Shown here one piece after another: positions 13,351-26,000 of a stretch of DNA of 64,000 bases. The position numbers and the translations under genes are program-made. The stretch's first letter is position 1. The number at the start of each line of letters is the position of its first letter. A model generated the notes under the pieces. It was given only the letters and a program-made list of their open reading frames with translations, did no database searches and was not told the origin of the DNA. The stretch covers positions 8,626,001 through 8,690,000 of the forward strand of contig NC_058339.1 in the NCBI RefSeq assembly GCF_905475395.1, given 5' to 3'. The stretch is from Chrysoperla carnea. Taxonomy: Eukaryota; Arthropoda; Insecta; Neuroptera; Chrysopidae.

Positions 13351-13420
13351 TGATAACTAGGAGTTGTAACCCGCCAACTGGCGATAATAATTCGTACTAA
13401 TGAAAACAGGCACTGGACCC
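13351..13420 (-). repeat. TGATAA-family repeat, truncated unit
   Basis: It starts TGATAACTAGGAGTTGTAAC, then CCGCCAACTGGCGATAATAA and TTCGTACTAATGAAAACAGG, matching the inverted orientation of the unit at 545-660. It is cut off after about 70 bases. Confidence 0.65.
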
Positions 13421-13705
13421 TTTTCATAGTTTTTTTCTTTTTTTATAACAAACTATTATGAATGCCGTTAAAAATTTTTTAAGCTTTCTTAGGCCAATTA
13501 TTTAACATGAAGTGATTTAAACGCAAATTTACTAAATTTCAAAAATATTTTTACTTTATATCCAGACAAATATGAAGTTTTGGCTATATTTTTGTTAGAT
13601 TTTTTACAAAACATAATACACAACTTTAAATTCAGATGTGTGCACTAATGTTTAATTCATTATACATAACTAATAAGTTTAGAAAAGTTACATAAAAATA
13701 AAAAT

Positions 13706-16271
13706 ATGTCAACGAAAATAAAATACAGTGTTAATATGTATCGTCAAATTCGATTTTATTCGAATACACCAAAAACGTATAAAAACATACCTACATTCAA
13801 AAAATTACCAATCATTGGACACGGATACTTATTTCGACCAAAAGGTAAGTTTTCATTTTATATTTTCTTCTGAGTGTGTGGTTTGACCTTTGAAAGTTAT
13901 CACTAAATCACCGAGCCACGGGATTTAGGGACACTCTGTACATTGATCAATTATAGTTTAATTTATTTTCTACAACTTTATTCATGATAAATATTTCCAT
14001 TTTACACAGATATTAACAACAATGTTATATCATAGAATATCCGAAACCGGGAATCGAATCGAAATTTGACCCAGGAAGCTCTGGTTCCATTCCCGGTATC
14101 GGAACCAAATGTGATAGTTGATAAAATCACCTTCTTCTCAAAATTTTTTAGGTGAATTTTCGATAGAACGCTTAACAGAAGCTATAAAAACGTTAAGTTC
14201 GAGAGTTGGTCCAATATTTAAATTAAATTTGAATGGTGAAGATGTTGTAATAACATTAAATGCAGACGATGTAAAAACAATTGTTAAAAATGAGGGTCAA
14301 TTACCACAACGTCCAATATTTCCTGCATTAGCACATTATCGTAAGAAAAATTTTCATTGTGCGGGAATTGTTCCCGAAAATGGTGAATCATGGTTATCGA
14401 ACCGACAATTAATCAACCCATTGTTAAAATCTTCTGTTACTTTAAAATATTTGAATAAACAACAAGAAATTGCCGAAGATTTCGTCAATTATTTAATTTC
14501 TGAACGTAATTCTAATGGAATTGTGGATGATATATTTTCTCATACGATGAAATTTACAATAGAAGGTAAAAAAGTAAAAATACTGAACATTATTCATGAC
14601 TGGGAGTTGCAATGCGCCAACTAACGATAATAATTTGTACTAATTAAAGTGGACCCATTTTCAGTAGTTCTAATTTGGACCGCCAGGTGGCAATACCTGT
14701 CCTTTTTACCGCCAGTTGGCGGGATTTATCTGATTTGAATATTTTGAAGTAAAAGAATGGCCATCAGGTAGTCTTTGTGGAACTACTAAAATCGGGCCCA
14801 TTTCTTGTTTTAATTAGTACGAATTATTATCGCCTGTTGTCGGGTTGCAACTCTTAGTTATCATTAACTTATTGAACTTTTTAACAAATTTCTTTATATT
14901 TTGCTTAGCTATTTCAATGGTATCGCCAGGTAATCGTTATCACTGTTTATCAAAAGATTGTGAACACGCACAAAAAATCATGAATGCTAGTATTGAATTC
15001 ATGGACGGATTATACAAGACATTAATTGCACCTCCAATATGGAAATTAGTGAAAACTAAAGCATACAAAATGCTTGAATCATCACATCAAATTATTTATG
15101 AAAGTATTGAAACAGATTTGAAAAATATTTACAATCAGTATCAAAAAAATCCTGGCGTGATTTCGGAAAATAATCCTTTTATGTTTGAACTGTTGAGAAG
15201 AAAACATGTGGATTGGAATCAATTTGTCATGCTAAGTATGGAAATCTTTTTGGGTGGAATTGATTCAACAGCTACAACTTTAGCAATGTTACTACATTAT
15301 TTGTCTCATAATACTGAGATCCAAGATAAAGCTCGGGCAGCGTCCTTGGCTGGGGATACCATGTATTTGCGTGCTTGTATACAAGAAACTTTGCGATTAT
15401 CACCGACTGCCGGAGCTCATGCTAGATATTTGGTAAATGATACAATTATATCGGGATATCGAGTTCCTAAAAAGACTTTAGTTATGGCATTTTTGTCAAT
15501 AACGTCTACAGATGAAAAATACTATGAAAATCCATTTGACTTCAAACCAGAAAGATGGTTAAATAAATCGAATAAAAATATGTTTGCATCTTTACCTTTT
15601 GGATATGGTGTTAGAATGTGTCCAGGTCGAAGATTAGCTGAACAAGAAATAATAGTGGCAATAAAAGAGGTAAGTGATTTTCTATATTGAATCAAACTGT
15701 ATTCAAATGAACTGCTTGAAATATATTATTGAACCATAGACTTTTTTTAGCGTGTTCAGGACGTAAAAAGTGAATTTGAGTTCGTAAATGGGCAATGTAA
15801 GTCAATTGGGTCTTGAGTCTGTGGGACCCATCTTGTAAATTGTTAGAGATAACACAAAAATTTAACTGTAAAAAATATTCCTTACCACTGTTAATCCTTG
15901 AGGGCACAAATTACGACAAAATTTTGGTGTCCATTTTCTCCAAAACTATAAAAGATAGGCAGTTCAAAATTTGCAGGTAGCTTCAACTAGTTGTCTTGTG
16001 ATTCTCGAAAACCAAAGGCTTCCATAATTGTGCTGGTTTTTTAAACTTTTCTAATTTATTAAAAATAATGCAAGCACTGACATTAATACTTTCTATAAAG
16101 AGTATTTTATCAATTAACTCAGTTAATTGTTTGTTTTCCCTTTTTTTTTAGATTTTAAGACAATTGATTTTGAAACCAATGGATTCAGCAAATATTGGAA
16201 TGATATATCGAATGAATCGTGTAGCGGATCGTCCAATAAGAATAAAAATAGACACAAATACAAATTGCTAA
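13706..16271 (+). CDS. Mitochondrial-clan cytochrome P450, Halloween-like (possibly CYP315A1)
   Basis: A 477-residue P450 monooxygenase. Exons are 13706-13844, 14152-14565, 14909-15669 and 16152-16271, with all phases agreeing. The N-terminus lacks a membrane anchor and has a basic, Ser/Tyr-containing opening (MYRQIRFYSNTPK), as in mitochondrial P450s fed by adrenodoxin. Visible motifs are the I-helix GGIDST, the ExxR motif in QETLR, the PERW motif in FKPERW, and the haem loop FGYGVRMCPGRR with its Cys ligand. The stretch GPIFKLNLNGEDVV, then EGQLPQRP and SWLSNRQLINPLLK, resembles the ecdysteroid C2-hydroxylase CYP315A1 (shadow). CYP302 and CYP314 are alternatives, so I give no symbol. Met1 or Met11 could start the protein. 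Intron 2 is mostly a fold-back element. Confidence 0.87.
14597..14863. repeat. TGATAA-family fold-back element inside P450 intron 2
   Basis: Two family units face each other. The left end reads TGACTGGGAGTTGCAATGCG and the right end GGGTTGCAACTCTTAGTTATCA in the opposite sense, with segments like AATTAGTACGAATTATTATC mirrored between the arms. The element is 267 bp in an intron of 343 bp (14566-14908). It leaves only 31 bases to the donor and 45 to the acceptor. Confidence 0.75.
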
Positions 16272-16789
16272 TATTATTTTTTATTTTGTTTTTGTGTTTT
16301 TTTTTCTTGTTTCTTTTTTTAAATGTACAACAAATACAATAATGAATTTTAATTTACTAAATTGTTTTTTTTTTTTCATCTTCACACTGCACTCAAATAT
16401 AATCATTAATAATTAATTATAAGTATTTACAAAAATGTTTTGTTTTGTTTCGAGTGTATAATATTTAATAGTCATTAATTAATTAAAAGTATATTTTTGT
16501 TTAATTAAAATCTTTTTTATTTTTATTTTGTACAAGTAATATATAGCTTTCTTTCTTTTTTATTTATTTTATATAACATATGATATTTTTATTATAATAA
16601 AACTAATATAATTTCTTTTTCGATTTATTTATTTTTTTTAAATTTTTATTTCAATAACGTATTTTCGTTAAATAATGAAAAATACAAAAAAAAAGCTCAT
16701 TAAAAAACATTGACAAAAAAAAAGCTTTAATTCATGAATTGTGTATTTTTTAGATTAAATGTGAAATTCTAAGTTTTATTGGCAGAGAG

Positions 16790-17170
16790 CATAGTAATTG
16801 GAAAGAAGAGTTAAATCGATCGCAGCGCTGTTATCTTATAAAAGTCGCATTTTAATAAAAATATGATTAATTTTCAATTGTTTCCATGGAACTGGTATAG
16901 TAAATGTCAAATTTAAATTATTGAAAAATAACAATTAATTAAACTCGCTGCATTAGAAATTAAGAAACGAAACTACATAAAGAATATTTTATAAATGTGA
17001 ATGAATATAATTACTTATTTAAATATGTAAGAAAATAGTAAATTTTCAATGTAAAATATATATACAATCCATAGAATAATATGTCCAACCATTCAATTAT
17101 ATTAATAAAGTAGTATGTCGTTACTATGGTAACTCCTTGAAATAAAACTTATTCACGGGGCGAATAAACA
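16790..17170. repeat. Diverged copy of a dispersed repeat (pair with 30030-30400)
   Basis: In the same order this region and 30030-30400 share AAATGTCAAATT, AATTAATTAAACT, a T-rich run then AAATGTGAATG/AAATGTAAATT, TACAATCCATA, AATAAAGTAG/AATTAAAGTAGAG and GTTAC(T/C)ATGG. The copies are old and gapped. No terminal repeats are obvious and the family is not recognised. Confidence 0.5.
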
Positions 17171-17554
17171 GTTTTAATAAAACATGATTAAAATAGAAAC
17201 CTATGGAGACTGTCTACAGAAGTGAAACCTTAAAACTTTGAATAAATGTATTATTTTTTTTAATTTTTAAATAAATTATAGTGTAAATTATTAAAATATC
17301 ATAATTTTTAGCAATCCACTCGTCTAAAAGGCAGGTTGAATTCAAATTGAGTTTTTAGCATTTACTTTCGACCGCCTAGCGTTAAGCGAGTTCAGTGCCT
17401 TTTCCCAACCCATCCAAACGTCTCGATTACCTGAATTTGAATCATTTTTTTCCTTTGAACTTTATAATTTGACATAGGTTTGTTCACCATAGCATATGGA
17501 CCAAGAAATTATGTGAAATTTGCAATAAAATATTACTTCTTCCTTTCATTTGTT

Positions 17555-17722
17555 AATATCATAGAACTGCAAAGTCACCGCCGAATGGTTAATCGCAGTA
17601 AAGAGAGACAGATAAAGTAGGCGCCTACAATTTCTGCCTCTTTCTACCTCCCTCACTGCGGTCAAGAATTCACTTATTGTACCTATTATTTTTATGTCTA
17701 TACAGCTTTATGGTATTGTCTT
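17555..17722. repeat. Diverged MITE related to 54932-55176
   Basis: The left end AATATCATAGAACTGCAAAG and right end ACAGCTTTATGGTATTGTC are imperfect inverted repeats. Internal segments AGAGAGACAGATAAAGTAGG and GGTCAAGAATTCACTTATT are shared with the better preserved copy at 54932-55176. Confidence 0.6.
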
Positions 17723-18824
17723 TAAGATTAATAGACGATCAACAACCTAATTAAGCGTCAAGTTAATACACAATTCTAGAATTAATAATTTTATCTCAAT
17801 AATTTCGAGTTGAAATTTTGAAAAAAACAAAAATGAATAACAAATATTTAAATAACAATTAATAGTTAAAATAAAAATTTCAATTTCAATTAAATTTTAG
17901 GCTATATAAGTAATTTGATATGAATTTTAGCAATGAAATCATATTTTAATCTAAATATGTCTCAAATGTTATTTTCTTCAACTTTTAAGTAGAAATTTTA
18001 TCAATTACATTTTAGTTCATTATTTAAATGTCTTACAATTATAAATTTTATCAGCTCTACACCTGATACATAAGTTTTCATCATTATATTTTACTTTTTT
18101 TTGTTTTTGTTTAAATCGCCGATTATTATTTTTCAGAAAATAACATAAATTTTTATGAGACGAAATGTAACAAATACATTATTATAATCAAATGAATAAA
18201 CAGTAGGAATGTTCGTCGAGATTCTTTAAAATAATTATGTTCACCAAATATAATTTCATTTAAAATTATAGTTTGTAATTGTGTTGTTCATTGGAACGCT
18301 ACCCATTTAACTTTGGCATTATTTGATTTTAACGCTAAGATGTCAGCGCTATGAGTAAAAAATAATATTAATACACCTGCTAACATTTTTTTGTCACTTT
18401 TTGCTCAATTTCTGTATAAAAAAACAATATCAAGATGATCGCAGATTTTAAACTTGATGCATACACAAAAAAAACCAGTGATCTCTCAAAAAAATACCAA
18501 AATTAAATGAGGAGTGTTAGAAGTTTGTTGCATATAGAGACCGCAGCGAAATTGTTCCATTTATAATCCTGCAACTGATTTGAGCTGCCCGAAAGACAAA
18601 GAAATTTCTATTAATGCCAATAATGCATTTCTGTAAAATATTCCTTTTTTTTAAATATTGAAGAGGTACCCGTGATTGTAAATTCAAATTTCACATCCCT
18701 TGGAGGGTTACTTTAGTTTTCACTTTGAACATGTATAGTGTTTTCATTATAATTGGTTTTTAAATTACAAATGGAACAAACTAAATAAAAGCGGTTAAAA
18801 CATGGATATAGAAATATTTTAAAA

Positions 18825-19243
18825 GGGATGGAGTATAACCGAGTGGGATGAGTTTCACTCAGGGGGAAGAGGCAGGGTATCATTGTGCCTACTTTCTATT
18901 GGCTGTTAACTAGGCGTATGCTGAAAATATGCTCAAAACCTTCTTTAAGTGTTTTTGATTCGTTTGTAATCATGGAAACATATTTGACATATGGTTGACT
19001 TGTGTGGACAACATAAATAAATAATCTTATATTCAAAAGAAAAATAAAATTTGTAAAGAAAAATAAATACGTGAAGTATTTATGCTTGTTTTAAAACAAT
19101 TTTTTCAACGATATAAGTCACCTAAACGTAACAATATTCTATTCAATTTAGTGAATATTAAATCATCAATCCTAGTGTTACAACTATTATAAGTTAACTG
19201 ATGAAATTCAAAAGAAGGCTCAAGAATGTGTATACTCCATCCC
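18825..19243. repeat. 419-bp element with 13-bp inverted ends GGGATGGAGTATA
   Basis: GGGATGGAGTATA at 18825-18837 and its exact complement at 19231-19243 bracket 393 bases with no coding look. The pair may mark a non-autonomous DNA transposon. No target-site duplication is clear and no second copy is seen in this window. Confidence 0.4.
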
Positions 19244-20051
19244 TACTATAATTACTAGATCCGTGGGCTAAAACGACTAAAAAAAATTACAAACAGATTT
19301 AAAATTTAAAGAGATGCGTTATCTAAAAATTTGTATAATTTTAGTTTTGTTTTAATAACTCTGCTTCTTTTTTTTTAAAAATTAAAATACCATAATAATA
19401 AAAACTAATAAAAATAATAATAATAAAAAGTTTAAAAATACGTAAAAGTTTCTTTGGCTTATAATAAATAACATTTATAAGAATTTTATTTAGACTATTA
19501 GATAAAGAGAGATAGAGACGTACAAAATTATGATCAAAATTTTATTTTTTTAAAAGCATCTTTCAATCTCTTGTGATTTTCAAAATTCGTTAAATTGTTT
19601 TAATAATTTTTTTTTTGTTTTTTTGTTTGTTAATAAAAATTAGTGTTAGTAGAAATTATTAAAAATATTTCTAATGAAAAAATTATGGTCTTAGTTCAAT
19701 AAATGAAGAAAACGATGTGAATTTCTCATCTCATTCAATTTGAAAAGAATATTCATTGAGAAATATTTAAAATACATTAAAAAAAACTTTTAACAAAAAG
19801 AAAACCGACTTCAAAAGAAAAACTTTTCCATAATAAATTAATATGCACTAAAAAGTAAAAAAATAACGATAATATGATGTAGTTAAAATTATTGTTATTT
19901 TTGGAGTCGGTGTCAGCCAAGGAAACACTCTGACAGAATAGTTTGCTACTACATCAGCTTATTATAACTTATTCAAATTGAACGACATAAGAAATTCAGG
20001 TTTGAGGGTATAGCGCGATAATCGTTTACTGAACTATTATATTACATACAC

Positions 20052-23000
20052 TTACAACCAAGATGGACGATTGATGGTATCAAATGGTTGACGTATACTC
20101 AATGGTGGATATCCAGGCGGGTAAGCAGCTGGAGGTCCTAATAAACCTTGATGTAATACACCAGCCGAATGTCGTAACAATTCCTCCTGATGTCGCTGCA
20201 GATATTGTTGATATAATGGCGATGATGTATCCATAAGTGGATTCGTATGGGGATTATGAATGAATGGGGCATACGTTGTTGGACGTGACTGTGAATGATG
20301 TCCTAAGTATGGATATGGTGCTGTTGTGGTACTATTTGCTAATGTTGTGACAGGTTGTGGTACACCTACACGTTGTGATTTATCATTACCATCTGGTGTC
20401 GATCGATTATGATGTGCAGCTTGTGCTTGAGCCTGGACCGCAGCAGCTTGAGCTGCCATATAATAATTAGTCGTTGGATTACGATAATCCTCCAAAAACC
20501 CACTAAACGTGTCTTTATCGTTGTATAAACTTGAACTTAAACCTAATGTTGGCGGAGCCGGACCAAAATTAAATGCACTCCCCGGTACAACACTAGTAGT
20601 TTTTAACGAAATCGCTGAGGGTTCTGATGTGCTTACATTTGCACTCTGCTTTAATCCCGAATACGATTGAAAACCTTGATCAGAAGATCCGGACGAGCTT
20701 ACCGCTGGTTGTTGACTAGAAGTTGTTTTTGATTTTCTCTTTTTCACTTTTTTATCTTGATTAGACGTGGCAGGCTTACCCATTTGTTGCTGTATAGTTG
20801 TCGGTATGAAGTTCATCGATGACGCCGTCGTATTAATAAGCATGTTCGATTGTGGAATCAACGATGGATGAGATGAATTTGTGGTATGATGAATACTTGT
20901 AGGAATTTGTTTAGAATATAATGAAGGTTGTGCTCCTAAATTCTTAGGATCTGAATAATATGTAGGTGTTGTTAATAATCGTTCATCGTTTTGATATCGA
21001 TCAACTATATGCGATAAATTGGCTAAATTACCACGTAACGCATCTAAATTAGGTGTGCTAAATGGATTTGCATCCAAGTTCATAGGTACACTCTGTGGCA
21101 TCGATGGTAACCTAGATTCTTGTGACGTTCTAAAATCGTTTCGTTGTAGATCCGTATGCTGATTGGTGTTTTGATGAGGTACATTTGGAATTCGTAGATT
21201 ATGATGTAAATTCATATTGTATGGTGGTAATTGGGCACTATTTGTAACATTTGTTTGTGATTGCATTGATGTTAGAACATCTTTTGTTGGCAGTAAATTC
21301 TTTGCCGTATATTGCTGTGATAATTGCACAATATCCATTGGATTTGCACCAACTCCAACACGACCATGTACTGGATGTGTCATATTATGTTCAATTCTAC
21401 TATCTAAAGGCATATTCATGGTAGTAGCAGCCTGCTGTCGATTACTATTATATAAAGGTGAATCAGGACCAGTAAGGTCAATTGTTTTTATTGGATTTGG
21501 AATGTTTAATGGTTCTGATTGTGGTATTTGCAGATTAAGGCCCCGTGTATTGTCCAAACTACCTGGTAACGTATTCATGGGCATCGAATAGTTTTTAACA
21601 TTTGGTTCCAATTGTGGTACACTAGTCGGAAGAAATGTTGATTTATTTGGTATGATTAACGGTGATGATTCCCCAATCCGTTCCACAAACATGTTATTCA
21701 TGACGTCATGTGGATGATGTAAATTACGTACGTTTGACGTTGTCATGTTTAATGTATGTGGTGAAGATGATGATGTAATACGTGCATCTACATCGGAACT
21801 TTCACTATATAAACGTTTTTTCACAGGTATCACTGTATTTAAATGAGGTTTTATCACATTTAGTGGAGGTGGTGGAGTAGGGGATCGTCTTTGAGGTTCT
21901 GGACTTTTAGATGCTATTTCAGATTGTTGAGGAGGTGTTGAAGGTGGAGGACTTTTAGAAACGAGAGGTGTTATTGAATCATGATAAGTAGGAGGTGCTT
22001 TATCGAAAAAGGGGTGTGTTATATGGCTACTGTTATATGGAGGAGGTGCGGGAATTTGTTGATTATAAACAGGTGAATGTGATGGCGATGGACCTGAACA
22101 TGAAGGAGGGTTACTGTAATGATGATAAGTAGTTGAAGTCGGTGGGGGTGGTATATATACATGTTGTGAATATTGTTGAGTATTATGAGGCGATTGTGGT
22201 TGATCCCGAGGGCTACATGATTTTTCTGGACTACTTTTAACTGTATCCTGATAAAATCCTACACGTATGTTACCGTTTAATGGTGGATACGTGGCACCAT
22301 TTTTCTCATCATTATGATGTGGTGATGCACTCATTGGTGATCGATATGGAGTTGGATACATACCTAATCGCTCGTCAACACTTAAACGTGGTGAATCTAG
22401 AGGATCAGTCATATCTTGACTGAATGACGAACGTTCAGATACTGTACTACCTGTACTTGCTTTACGCATTCGTGGGGCTGGTTGATTTGGTCCAGGAATT
22501 TCTGGTGCCGGAGAGGGCATTGGTGATGATAACATTTTCTTAGCATCATCTACGATATCACTACTTGATTTTAATCGTTCCTCAGCTGATACAGGACTCA
22601 CAACATTCTCAGCTTCTTTTGAATTATCTATTTCCATTGAATCTTTTTGTTTTTTAGCTGTAACTGCCGCTGATTTGGGTGCACCAAATGCTTTAAACCA
22701 CGCACTTAAATTTGGTGTTACATTTTCTTGTTTATGTGTTTTCAATGGTACTTTTACTGGCTCAACTTCGACTTTACTTGTTGATACTGTTTCTTTATCA
22801 TCTTTAATAGTTTCATCTTTAATTTTTTCTGTATCTTCTTGATTTTCGTCCTTTAATACTTCACTCTCTACTTGAGGTTTTTCTTCTTCAATTTCTTCTT
22901 TCTCATCTACAAAGTTATGCTGTTGACCAAAACTATCCAAAACAGTACCCAAACTTAATTTCGGTGTTGTTTCAGTTGATACAACTTGTGCTGCATTTTT

Positions 23001-26000
23001 AGCATCTTTTAACTTAGCCAGTCCGATTAATGGAAATGGTGTATCTTCAACTTTATCTTTGTTTGATTGAATATTTGCTATTAAATTTCCTTTACTTTTC
23101 CCCGGTTGTAAACGATCAATAGTGCGTTGTATTTCACGTCTTTTTTGTAATTTGTTAAGGTCTTTGTGTGTATTTCGTCTTTTAAACGAAGAGGGGTCTT
23201 TTGTACTCGTATGTTCTTTTGGTTTTACTGGAGGAATAGTTGATGTTGGTGGAATTGGCGGAGGTGTTGCAACCGCAGCAGCAGCTGTCTCCTGTTTTAA
23301 AAGTTTCTCCTTTTGTTGGTTCAGTTTATACTCGTTTTCAAGTTTCGATGCAGCCGCATCAAAATCATCTAAATTTGTTAGAGGTAATGGAGAATGACTT
23401 GGAGAGTTACTTAACTCAGAAAATTTAGGTGTATCATCCAGCCATTTATTAATATCTTTCAATGTTTGTTCCGTGGCTAAATCTAGTGCTTTGATTGCGG
23501 CCGGATTTTTTATAATACCCGCTTTTTTAACCACTTTTTTATTAGAATGTTTCTTTTTTGTCTCGATCACACCACTTCCACTACCACTATCTTTTATTTC
23601 ACTTTCTGAATCGATTGAATCAATTGTTAATGGTGACTTTTTATTCTCTTTTAACTTTTCCTTGACTTTTGGTTTAACATTTCTTGTTTTACTATCGTGA
23701 ATTTTATCTTTATCGCGCACTTTTGGTTTAAAATTTAAGTCTAGGGATTCTTTTTTATTATTTATACTATTTTGTTTTAATTTTTCAATTGTTTCTGATA
23801 ACTGTGGGATACTTGTATCTTTCTTCCTTTCTTTATTCTCATTCTTGTTCGAATTTGAATATATTGGTGGTTTTACTTCTATTTTTTCCTTCACAATTTC
23901 CTTTTCCTGCTCTGTTTTATTCACAAGATTACTTTGCTGTATCAATTTTTTATCTTTTTTACTTTCTTCTTTTTCCTTTTCCTTCTCCTTCTCTTTCTCT
24001 TTAAGTTTCTTTTTCTTTTGTATTCGAGGTGGTGGAGGGCTTGGACTCGATGTCCAACTACGTACTTTACTTGGACTTCGACTTCGTGTCGGACTAGGTG
24101 TACGACTTTTACTTCGTCGAGAAGTTCGTGTTGTATTTTTATTTGATTTCTTACTTTTCTTAGCGGCAACTACTGGACTCTTTTCTCGTACTTTTAACTT
24201 TTCTTTTTTCAATTGTTTCACTTTCTTTTGTTTGACTTCAACCGGAGGGGGCTCTGGTGGTGATGGTGATTTTGATTTCTTAGGTCGTGGACTTTCAGAT
24301 TTTTGATATTGACGTTGTTGTCGATTATTTCGTCCAGTTTTTGTGGGTTTTTCAACTGGCTGTGGTATTGGACTAGATTTTCTTTTAACACCAGCGGTTG
24401 AATTAGTTTTTTGAGTATCTTTTTCTTTTTTCAATTGATTACTTTTATTTTTCTTATTCTCTTTAACATTTTCTTTCGTTGATGATTTTTGCTGAAATTC
24501 AACAGCGATTTCTTCATCAGACGATGTGATTTGATCCAAAAATCGATCTGTTGCACGTTGAAATGCTTGTTGCAAATTATCAACCATTTCCGTATATTCT
24601 GTAAATAGAGAAACAATTAGAGATTGTTGCATTGACACCAATCAATCGTACTAATTCGTCAGCTAAACAAATTTTTTCCCCACTGTAGAGATTATGATTT
24701 ACAAAGTTAAAGAATAATTAACGCGCGAAATATTAGACGCATGAGCAAAACTCCTTTCACGCGACTAAAGTTTACCGACGTTGACGAGATTGCTGAAGGA
24801 TTAATAAAGTTCGAAATAAAGTGAATGCGACTCAGAATTATGATAATAATATTCAAAATACTACACAGGGTGTCCCGTAATTATCGTTGTAATATACATA
24901 CCATTATCGGTGCCATTATATAATCGACAATTATCAACAATTAATTGAAAATCAGCTTTAAATCTTGAAAATGTTAAATATTCGCCTGCATCCAATTTAT
25001 CTTCCATCCGTTGTAAATCCATCGGTTTTCGTACAATTGAATAATAATTTGGTGCATAATCTTCTTCAACCGGTTCAATAAATGGCCATGCATCGTCATG
25101 GTTTTTAACATACTCTAATATCTTATACATTCCGGTTTGTAAATCTTCTTCGGTTTGTCTAAATCTAAAAAATTTTAAAGTAAAAGCATGAAGATTTGCC
25201 AAAGGAAAAAGACTGGGATTAGTAGAAGATACTTAAGACCTAAAGACTTGGAATTCGCAGGCATCATCTACTATCGAGAAATAAAAATGAATGGTTTACT
25301 TACACTTGAGATGTTTTTAACTTTTTCCGCTGCGTACTAGATTGAATTAATATTTGCCCGGTTGCTGACGCTAATGAATTGTTTGTTTGGCGTCCAACCG
25401 ATGTAAGACCACTAACATCAGCTTTCTGCGTTGGCATTGCTGGTGATTCAGCTCGACTGCCACTTTCTGAACCAGATTTACAAATATCACGTTGAATAGC
25501 ACGTAATTCTCGAGCAGATAATGTCACCGGCGTTTTTGTTTCATTCTCCTCCACAACAATTGATGGTAAATTCTGTAATATTGGTTTCGTAAGTTCTTCA
25601 CTTCGATGTTTCTCTCTATCTTGCACACGACTTGAACGTCGCGGTTGTAATTCTAACAAACGTTTACGTTGTTGACGTTCTTTTTCTTGAAATAATCGAG
25701 GTATTTCAGGTAAAAAATTTTCTGATAACGAGCGATACAACGCCTTTTCTGTTTTACTTGTTGCACCTTTAAATTTGGATGTTAAATGATTCCAATCTTG
25801 TTCAGTAAAACAAATCACTTGCCATACAGAATTTGTTTTCTGTTTCCCAGATGATTTCTTACTAGTTTTTTCGTAATCTTCACGATATAAACGTGTTCCA
25901 TAAAAGTACCAGTATGCAGAATCGTTATCATCGTAACCTAACGGTTCCACACGTAAACTTTCTGCTTCTAAATTTTTTAATAAATCTAATACGTCCTCAG

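Larger units (their letters stand above)
12386..13705. other. Divergent intergenic region between MFSD6-like gene and P450
   Basis: About 1.3 kb of AT-rich DNA separates the two start codons and presumably holds both promoters. I could not assign core promoter elements. It contains an inverted-repeat element at 13211-13341 and a one-unit TGATAA-family fragment at 13351-13420. Confidence 0.55.
16272..20051. other. Convergent intergenic region between P450 and CECR2; no gene seen
   Basis: A 3.8-kb AT-rich space lies between two 3' ends. The P450 3' untranslated region must start here, and several AATAAA-like signals lie between 16.5 and 16.7 kb. Contents I can support are a dispersed repeat at 16790-17170, MITE-like elements at 17555-17722 and 18825-19243, and simple T- and A-rich tracts. 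Confidence 0.55.

Noticed and set aside
19795-19815. AAAACCGACTTCAAA word shared with about 61283-61295
   Set aside because: Only about a dozen bases match, in otherwise dissimilar AT-rich sequence. It may be a scrap of a common insect repeat but borders cannot be shown.
21217-24306. Plus-strand frames of 60-150 codons opposite the last CECR2 exon
   Set aside because: These are shadows of a low-complexity coding exon on the other strand and have no family similarity.
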